Shown here: positions 25,585 to 31,055 of the stretch, piece after piece
Position numbering within the stretch: position 1 is the stretch's first letter
Layout: each line of letters opens with the position of its first letter
Assembly: GCA_002390825.1 (NCBI GenBank)
Contig: DGQR01000151.1
Coordinates: forward strand, 1-31,055
From: Rhodoferax sp. UBA4409
Lineage (GTDB): Bacteria > Pseudomonadota > Gammaproteobacteria > Burkholderiales > Burkholderiaceae_C
Reading direction: 5' to 3'
DNA length: 31,055 nucleotides
Made by a program: the position numbers and the translations under genes
Notes under the pieces: generated by a model
Seen by the model: the letters and a program-made list of their open reading frames with translations, nothing else
What the model was told of the DNA's origin: nothing
The model's database searches: none

Positions 25585-26532
25585 ATGAACCCCACAACCC
25601 ACACCGCAGCCGGTCTGCGAGTCGTCGAGGCCTGCGATGCGGACGAGCACGCCGCCAACCTCACCAACTGGGAGCAGTGCTACGACCAGACCACCTGCGG
25701 CACCTTCCACGGGCTACTAGAGGAAATCCAGCTCCCCGGGATGCAGGTGTTTCGCGAGAGCACCAGTCAAGGTATGCGGCAGTCCTGCTGCGTGTGGCCT
25801 GATGCCATGTGGTTTGGACTGCCGTTCTCGGCAGACACCACCCGCATCAACGGACGCACGGCGGCCCCCCACAGCGTGCTGGTGCGCCCGGGCCACCAAG
25901 AGTTTGAGCTGGTGACGCCGGCCGACTACACCATCTTCGGCCTGGTGGTACGGCAAGATACCTTGCACAGCGCCGCCCAAGCGCTCGGCTTTGATGTGGA
26001 CTGGGGCCGGCTGCAGGCGGCCGAAATACTGCACCCTTCTGCGGCAGCACTGAAGCAGTGCCTGCACACCTTGAGTGCATTGCTGCAACCCGATCTCGGG
26101 GTGCCGGCCGATCCGGCGCACGCGCAAACCCATGCCTTGGAAGCCCTGCTGCCCTTGCTGGACACCAGCGTGGTAGATGCCGGGGTGCGCGACAGCTTCA
26201 CCCGCCGCCAGCGCATCGTGGCCGCAGCGCGGGATTACCTGCTGGCCCATCACGACCAGAGCGTGACCGTGCCCGACTTGTGTGAGCAGCTGCATGTGAG
26301 CCGCCGCACCCTGCAGTACTGTTTTGAAGATGTGCTGGGCATGACGCCGGTGCAAACGCTGCGCATCTTGCGCCTCAACGGTGCGCGACGCGACTTGCGC
26401 GGAAACCCAAGCGCTACGGTGCGCGACGTGGCGGCTGACTGGAATTTCTGGCACTTCAGCCAGTTCGCGAGCGACTATCGCAAACTCTTTGGCTACAGCC
26501 CCTCCGCCACCCCGCGCACCGGACTGCATTGA
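25585..26532 (+). CDS. AraC-family transcriptional regulator, EutR-like
   Basis: 315 residues. The N-terminal ~210 residues form a sensing domain without obvious cupin motif (QCYDQTTCGTFHGLLEEIQL; PHSVLVRPGHQEFELVTP); the C-terminal ~100 are two helix-turn-helix motifs of AraC type (VPDLCEQLHVSRRTLQYCF and the VRDVAADWNFWHFSQFASDY region with FGYSPSA). Start ATG at 25585 with GAGAAG just upstream; the frame remains open farther 5'. Divergent from the permease-eutB-eutC operon, so most likely its activator, responding to ethanolamine and perhaps cobalamin as EutR does; this is inferred from context and general architecture. Confidence 0.88.
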   Translation: MNPTTHTAAGLRVVEACDADEHAANLTNWEQCYDQTTCGTFHGLLEEIQLPGMQVFRESTSQGMRQSCCVWPDAMWFGLPFSADTTRINGRTAAPHSVLVRPGHQEFELVTPADYTIFGLVVRQDTLHSAAQALGFDVDWGRLQAAEILHPSAAALKQCLHTLSALLQPDLGVPADPAHAQTHALEALLPLLDTSVVDAGVRDSFTRRQRIVAAARDYLLAHHDQSVTVPDLCEQLHVSRRTLQYCFEDVLGMTPVQTLRILRLNGARRDLRGNPSATVRDVAADWNFWHFSQFASDYRKLFGYSPSATPRTGLH

Positions 26533-26582
26533 CCCAGCCCGCGTAAAATCAGGGCCTTGCTTGATAACCACGAGCCCGTGCC

Positions 26583-28382
26583 ATGATCCGAATTACCGAA
26601 CTCAAACTTCCCCTTTCCGCCCTGCCCGTGGAGGCGCGCCGCGCCGCTGATGCGCCCGCAGAAACCGAGGCCGACCGCGCCCCGGTAGCCCACCCGGTGG
26701 AGGCCCTGCAAGCGTTGGCCGCCCAAGCGCTGGGCATTGCGAACACCGACATCGCCGACCTGCACATCTTCAAGCGCAGCTTTGACGCCCGCAAGGTCGA
26801 CCTCCTGGCGGTCTACATCGTGGACCTGACACTGGCAGACCCGGCGCAGGAAGCAGCCTTGTTGATCCGGCACGCAAACCATCCACACATCAGTGCCACG
26901 CCCGATATGGCCTACCGCATGGTGGCCCAAGCTCCCGCAGACATGCCCCTGCGCCCGGTCGTCGTGGGCTTCGGGCCTTGCGGCATGTTCGCGGCGCTGG
27001 TGCTGGCCCAAATGGGTTTCAAACCTATCGTGCTGGAGCGCGGCACCACCGTGCGCCAGCGCACCAAAGACACGTGGGGCCTGTGGCGCAAAAAAGCGCT
27101 CAAGCCCGAGAGCAATGTGCAGTTCGGTGAAGGCGGCGCTGGCACCTTTTCGGATGGCAAGCTTTACAGCCAGATCAAAGACCCCCGTTTTCTGGGCCGC
27201 AAAGTGATGCACGAATTTGTGCAGTACGGTGCGCCCTCCGAAATCCTGTATGAAGCGCACCCCCACATCGGCACCTTTAAGCTGGTGAAGGTGGTGGAAG
27301 GCATCCGCGAGCAAATCATTGCCCTGGGCGGCGAAATCCGTTTTGAGCAGCGCGTGAATAATTTGCTCCTAAATCAGGAGCACTCTACGCAATCAGTTCG
27401 CGGGCTAGAGGTCGAAAACCTTCAAGACGGCAGTGTGTATGAGTTGCCCACAAGCCATGTGGTCATGGCCTTGGGCCACAGTGCGCGTGACACTTTTGCC
27501 ATGCTGTACGAGCGCGGAGTCGCCATGCAGTCCAAGCCGTTTTCTGTGGGCTTTCGCATCGAGCACCCGCAAAGCGTGATCGACTGCGCCCGTTGGGGCC
27601 GCCACGCAGGCCACCCGCTGCTGGGTGCTGCCGACTACAAACTGGTGCACCACGCCGCCAACGGGCGAGCTGTGTACAGCTTTTGCATGTGTCCGGGTGG
27701 CACGGTGGTGGCCGCCACCAGCGAGCCTGAGCGTGTGGTCACGAACGGCATGAGCCAATACTCGCGCGCCGAACGCAATGCCAACGCCGGCATGGTGGTG
27801 GGCATCGACCCGCCCGACTACCCGGACAGCGAGGCCGCTTTTGTGCACGCCTTCGGCCCCGAGCGCGGCAAGCGCTATGCAGAAGAAGCCGCAGCCCTGA
27901 AGGCCAAAGACCCGAAGGCCGCTCACCCGATGTCGGGCATTGCCTTGCAACGCCAGCTGGAAAGTGGCGCATACACCTTAGGCGGCAGCACCTATGAGGC
28001 GCCCGGCCAACTGGTGGGCGACTTTATTGCGGCCAAGCCCTCCACCGAGTTCGGCAGCGTCACGCCGTCGTACAAACCCGGCGTGAAGCTGGGCGACCTG
28101 GCCCCTGCCCTGCCCGCCTACGCCATTGAGGCCATGCGCGAGGCATTGCCGGTGTTCGGCCGCAAGATCAAAGGCTTTGACATGGCCGATGCGGTGCTCA
28201 CCGGTGTGGAAACCCGCACCTCCAGCCCCATCAAGATTCCGCGCGGCGAGGACCTGCAATGCACCAATGTGCGCGGCCTCTACCCCGCAGGCGAGGGCGC
28301 ATCGTATGCCGGTGGCATTCTGTCGGCCGGCGTAGATGGCATCAAAGTGGCGGAAGCACTGGCCTTGGATATGCTGAGCTAG
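26583..28382 (+). CDS. FAD-dependent oxidoreductase of COG2509 type
   Basis: A 599-residue flavoprotein of unknown reaction. The first ~115 residues are an alpha/beta domain (FKRSFDARKVDLLAVY). A dinucleotide-binding motif VVVGFGPCGMFAA starts at 126, followed by the family segment NVQFGEGGAGTFSDGKLYS and, near the C-terminus, GLYPAGEGASYAGGILSAG, which closes the FAD site. COG2509 proteins are widespread and uncharacterised. Residues 261-276 come from a dispersed repeat copy placed between two beta strands. It starts 51 nt after the AraC gene on the same strand with a possible TAAAAT -10 in the gap; no functional link to eut genes is evident. Confidence 0.88.
   Translation: MIRITELKLPLSALPVEARRAADAPAETEADRAPVAHPVEALQALAAQALGIANTDIADLHIFKRSFDARKVDLLAVYIVDLTLADPAQEAALLIRHANHPHISATPDMAYRMVAQAPADMPLRPVVVGFGPCGMFAALVLAQMGFKPIVLERGTTVRQRTKDTWGLWRKKALKPESNVQFGEGGAGTFSDGKLYSQIKDPRFLGRKVMHEFVQYGAPSEILYEAHPHIGTFKLVKVVEGIREQIIALGGEIRFEQRVNNLLLNQEHSTQSVRGLEVENLQDGSVYELPTSHVVMALGHSARDTFAMLYERGVAMQSKPFSVGFRIEHPQSVIDCARWGRHAGHPLLGAADYKLVHHAANGRAVYSFCMCPGGTVVAATSEPERVVTNGMSQYSRAERNANAGMVVGIDPPDYPDSEAAFVHAFGPERGKRYAEEAAALKAKDPKAAHPMSGIALQRQLESGAYTLGGSTYEAPGQLVGDFIAAKPSTEFGSVTPSYKPGVKLGDLAPALPAYAIEAMREALPVFGRKIKGFDMADAVLTGVETRTSSPIKIPRGEDLQCTNVRGLYPAGEGASYAGGILSAGVDGIKVAEALALDMLS
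27365..27409 (+). repeat. Dispersed intragenic repeat, copy D (inside FAD protein gene)
   Basis: GCTCCTAAATCAGGAGC followed by a 28-nt part with TACGCA and CGGGCTAGA. Sense orientation. The first 17 nt form a perfect 6-bp inverted repeat (GCTCCT/AGGAGC) with a 5-nt loop. About 29 of 45 positions match copy C, and it is read in the same frame (LLNQE ... GLEVE). Confidence 0.8.
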
Positions 28383-28518
28383 TCCTGTCCGATCTGGCCG
28401 CACCCACCGCGGGCGGCTGCAACCGCAAGCGCACCCGAATCAGACCTTTTAAGGTTTAAGGACTTCCCACTTGGCAGCACAAGGCTTAGCATGTGCTTAC
28501 AAAAACAGGGAGGGCGCC

Positions 28519-30129
28519 ATGCCAACATTTGGTTTGTGGAAAGTCAGCACCAAGCTGGCCGCAGGCTTCGGTCTGCTCATCGCATTGCTACTGGTCATTG
28601 GCGGCACTGCCATCTACCGGATAGGCAACATCAACGACAACGTCAATCACATCGTGGATGAAAGCGTGGTCAAGGTGATCCTTGCCGCCGAGCTGGAACT
28701 GGGCATCAATGTGCAGGTTCGCAATATGCGGGCTGCTGTGGTCGGGTTGGCGATAGGCAATGCGGAAGAAGCGAGTTACACGCTGAGTCGGGTCGCCCAA
28801 GGCCAAAAGACTGCGGACGATGCGTTTGGAAAGTTAAAGAAAACCATCGTCAACGCCAAAGAACTGGAACTTTTAAAACCCGTTGAAGAGGCGTTGATTG
28901 CCTTCAATGCGGTTAGAGACGAAGCCGTCAAGCGCATCCAGACAGGCAATACACAAGAGGCAGGTGAGTACCTGGTCAAGAATGTGCGGGGCCCACTGAG
29001 CAAGCTGACCGCCGCCTCCGATGCCCTGCTCAAGGGGCAGTCAGACACCATCGCCCTGGAGGGCCAGCTCGCCAAAGCGCAAGGCGCAGCGGCTGTACAG
29101 ACCACCCTGTGGCTCTCCGTGCTGGCCGTACTCGCAGCCTTGGGCATCGCCACCGTCATTACCCGAAGCCTGACCCGCCAACTGGGGGGCGAGCCGGCGG
29201 AAGTAGTCCGGGTCGCGAATGCGATTGCCAAAGGCGACCTGACCGTGATCATCCCTGCTCACCAACAGCAAACCGATAGCGTAGTGGCCGCCATGTTGCG
29301 CATGAAATACAGCCTGACCCATATGGCCGGCTTGGTTCATGAGTGCAGTGAACAGGTGGCCTCTGCGTCGGAGCAGATTGCCTCAGGGACCTCTGACCTG
29401 AGCGCGCGCACCGAGGCGCAAGCCAGCAACCTCGAAGAGACCGCCGCCTCCACGGAAGAAATTGCCAGCGCCGTCAAGCTCAATGCAGAGCACACGCGCG
29501 AAGCCAGCGCCATGGCCAACGAAACATCAGGCGCCGCACTGGAAAGCGGCCGCCATGTGGATGCGATGGTGCACACCATGCAGTCCATTGCCCAGTCTTC
29601 CAAAAAGATCGGCGAGATCATCGGTGTCATTGACGGCATTGCGTTCCAAACCAACATCCTTGCACTGAATGCTGCGGTGGAGGCAGCGCGCGCAGGTGAG
29701 CAAGGGCGCGGCTTTGCGGTGGTGGCGTCTGAAGTGCGCAGCTTGGCACAACGCAGTGCAGAAGCTGCCAAAGAAATCAAAAACCTGATCGGCGACAGCA
29801 TCAGCCGGGTTGCCACCGGCGAGCACCAGGCCCAATTGGCGGGCACCTCGGTGCAAGGCATCGTGGGCCGTGTGCAACGGGTCAATGAGCTGATGAACCA
29901 AGTCTCTGCCGCTACTGCCGAGGAAAACGCAGGCTTCACCCAGATCAGCGAGGCCATCATGCAGCTCGATCAGGTGACCCAGCAGAACTCCGCGCTGGTC
30001 GAAGAAAGCGCGGCCGCTGCCGACAGCCTGCGGCACCAAGCTGCACGCCTGAAAGAAGTGGTGAGCATGTTCCGGATTGAGCAGAACCGCCTGCCAGACA
30101 ACGCAGGGCTATTGCAACTCGCGGCCTGA
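28519..30129 (+). CDS. Methyl-accepting chemotaxis protein
   Basis: Inner-membrane chemoreceptor, 536 residues. Membrane segment at about 13-33, a helical periplasmic sensor (4HB type by size and heptads, ~34-192), second membrane segment ~193-215, HAMP domain ~216-268, and a cytoplasmic signalling coiled coil. The hairpin tip GIAFQTNILALNAAVEAARA, GEQGRGFAVVASEVRSLAQRS (373-413) is intact. There is no C-terminal NWETF-type pentapeptide for tethering CheR/CheB. Ligand unknown. ATG at 28519 follows GGGAGGG; an in-frame Met at 28471 is less likely. Ends 6 nt before the convergent LysE-family stop. Confidence 0.95.
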   Translation: MPTFGLWKVSTKLAAGFGLLIALLLVIGGTAIYRIGNINDNVNHIVDESVVKVILAAELELGINVQVRNMRAAVVGLAIGNAEEASYTLSRVAQGQKTADDAFGKLKKTIVNAKELELLKPVEEALIAFNAVRDEAVKRIQTGNTQEAGEYLVKNVRGPLSKLTAASDALLKGQSDTIALEGQLAKAQGAAAVQTTLWLSVLAVLAALGIATVITRSLTRQLGGEPAEVVRVANAIAKGDLTVIIPAHQQQTDSVVAAMLRMKYSLTHMAGLVHECSEQVASASEQIASGTSDLSARTEAQASNLEETAASTEEIASAVKLNAEHTREASAMANETSGAALESGRHVDAMVHTMQSIAQSSKKIGEIIGVIDGIAFQTNILALNAAVEAARAGEQGRGFAVVASEVRSLAQRSAEAAKEIKNLIGDSISRVATGEHQAQLAGTSVQGIVGRVQRVNELMNQVSAATAEENAGFTQISEAIMQLDQVTQQNSALVEESAAAADSLRHQAARLKEVVSMFRIEQNRLPDNAGLLQLAA

Positions 30130-30135
30130 CACGGC

Positions 30136-30765
30136 TTAAGCGGTTCGTTTGAACAACGCGAGCAGGGTGCCTGCGGCCACAAACAGACCGCCGAACACCC
30201 GGTTCATGGCCTTGAGGTGCGACTCGGACTTGAGTGCGCGCAGCACCCGGGCCGCCAGCGCGGTGTAGCCGGCCATCACCACCAGATCGGTGAAGGCCAG
30301 TGTGGCTGCGATAACGAGGTATTGCGGCAGCAGCGGCTCGGCGAGGTTCAAAAACTGCGGCATCACGGCCAGCAGAAAAACTGTGCCCTTCGGGTTCAGC
30401 GCATTGATAACCCAAGCCCGAAAGATCATGGTGCGCGCGGCAACTATCGGGGCCAACTCAGCCTGGGTGGCCAAGGGCACCGCGGGCGCTCGCCACTGCT
30501 GGATACCCAGCCACACCAAATACACCACACCTGCCCATTTGATGACCAGAAACGCTGTACTGCTGGCCGCGACGACTGCGCCCAACCCGACGCCCACCAC
30601 CACAATCTGCGTCCAGATGCCCAACACCAGCCCCAAAGTGGTGATGTAGCCGCGCCGGAAACCGTGGTTCAGTCCGGCACTCATGGCGGCCACGGCACCT
30701 GCGCCCGGCGAGATGCTGATAGCCCAGGAAGCAGCAAAGAAGGCGAGCCAGGTAGCGAATTCCAT
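30136..30765 (-). CDS. LysE/RhtB-family amino-acid exporter
   Basis: A 209-residue inner-membrane protein with about six hydrophobic helices. Typical segments are ISPGAGAVAAMSAGLNHGFRRG at the end of helix 1 (the family SPGP-like motif) and the central NPKGTVFLLAVMPQF. It should export an amino acid or derivative; substrate cannot be read from sequence. Start ATG at 30765 with no good Shine-Dalgarno. Convergent with the chemoreceptor gene; separated from htpX by a strong terminator. Confidence 0.9.
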   Translation of the reverse strand: MEFATWLAFFAASWAISISPGAGAVAAMSAGLNHGFRRGYITTLGLVLGIWTQIVVVGVGLGAVVAASSTAFLVIKWAGVVYLVWLGIQQWRAPAVPLATQAELAPIVAARTMIFRAWVINALNPKGTVFLLAVMPQFLNLAEPLLPQYLVIAATLAFTDLVVMAGYTALAARVLRALKSESHLKAMNRVFGGLFVAAGTLLALFKRTA

Positions 30766-30806
30766 AGAGCGACGAAGTGAAATGCAAACAGGGTTTGTAG
30801 CACGTC

Positions 30807-30846
30807 AAAAAACAAAACCCCTTGGCGCATGCAGCGGCAAGGGGTT
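30807..30846 (-). terminator. Rho-independent terminator of htpX
   Basis: Minus strand: AACCCCTTG, a 13-nt loop region, CAAGGGGTT, then TTGTTTTTT. Nine-bp stem plus U tract, 35 nt after the htpX stop and upstream of the LysE-family gene start. Confidence 0.85.
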
Positions 30847-30880
30847 GACTTAGGAAGTACAGCGGCTAGCGCTGCCGGGT

Positions 30881-31055
30881 TTACTGCCCGTTGTTTGCTT
30901 GCAGGGCTGCAATGCGCTGTTCAATAGGCGGGTGGGTGGAGAACAATTGGCCGATACCACCCGCAATGCCCATGGCAGCAACGCTCTTGGGCAGCTCGCC
31001 GGGGGTCATGCCGCCCAAGCGGGCCAAGGCGTTCATCATGGGCTGCTTGCGGCCC
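30881..31055 (-). CDS. htpX: Membrane protease HtpX, C-terminal end only
   Basis: Last 57 codons plus stop of an M48 zinc metalloprotease; the gene begins outside the window. The end reads ARLGGM, IAGGIGQLFSTHPPIEQRIAALQ, in which LFSTHPP.E.RI.AL is the signature end of HtpX-type proteases. The catalytic HEXXH and membrane helices are outside. The frame was set by the TAA at 30883-30881; one extra base remains at the window edge. Symbol inferred from the C-terminal signature alone. Confidence 0.85.
   Translation of the reverse strand, partial: GRKQPMMNALARLGGMTPGELPKSVAAMGIAGGIGQLFSTHPPIEQRIAALQANNGQ

Noticed and set aside
28455..28518. Sigma54- or sigma28-type promoter before the chemoreceptor gene
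   Set aside because: TTGGCAGCACAAGG and TTTAAGG resemble parts of these promoters, but the second elements and spacing do not fit.

Overview
The window looks like a chromosomal segment of a GC-rich betaproteobacterium of the Burkholderiales, most likely Comamonadaceae (Rhodoferax, Curvibacter or Polaromonas-like). This rests on the gene order, the beta-type protein variants (HslV propeptide, single-cysteine DksA, mraZ/rsmH/ftsL/ftsI/murE/murF/mraY order), and a short repeat that I associate with this family from memory. Nothing was searched against a database.

Layout, left to right. (1) 1-7500: the left part of the division and cell-wall (dcw) cluster on the minus strand, read mraZ, rsmH, ftsL, ftsI, murE, murF, mraY (mraY runs off the left edge). 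Most junctions overlap by 1-4 nt, so translation is probably coupled. Upstream of mraZ lie four 5-bp boxes spaced exactly 10 bp apart, a candidate MraZ autoregulatory operator. (2) 7576-14854: hslU, hslV, a large STAS-domain protein, a DksA with a long histone-H1-like tail, a CobW/COG0523 metal GTPase with a His-rich loop, and an RlmI-type rRNA methyltransferase, all minus strand. (3) 14916-15085: tRNA-Gly(GCC) with a clear promoter and terminator. (4) 15126-17686: xerC, a DUF484 gene and dapF (minus), the same order as E. coli dapF-yigA-xerC. (5) 17724-19867: a plus-strand pair, a metallo-beta-lactamase-fold hydrolase overlapping an S4/RsuA-like protein whose catalytic motifs are lost. (6) 19875-20700: a two-CBS-domain protein and RNase P RNA (minus). 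(7) 20814-21731: cysK (plus). (8) 21753-26532: an ethanolamine catabolic operon, permease-eutB-eutC (minus), with a divergent AraC-type regulator. (9) 26583-31055: a COG2509-type FAD protein and a chemoreceptor (plus), then a LysE-family exporter and the 3' end of htpX (minus).

Most of the window is housekeeping. The most unusual structure is a dispersed repeat of about 45 bp present in four unrelated protein-coding genes (rlmI, dapF, the MBL hydrolase, the FAD protein). It keeps the reading frame open although it is read in two different sense frames and once antisense, so its similarity is at DNA level. It resembles in style the Rickettsia palindromic elements that insert into genes. Other points worth checking are the four-box MraZ operator, a sigma32-like promoter placed so close to hslV that the mRNA may be leaderless, the H1-tailed single-cysteine DksA beside a zinc-type GTPase, and the degenerate pseudouridine synthase. 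Every intergenic stretch longer than 300 bases is accounted for: the only one, between the CBS gene and cysK, is filled by rnpB.
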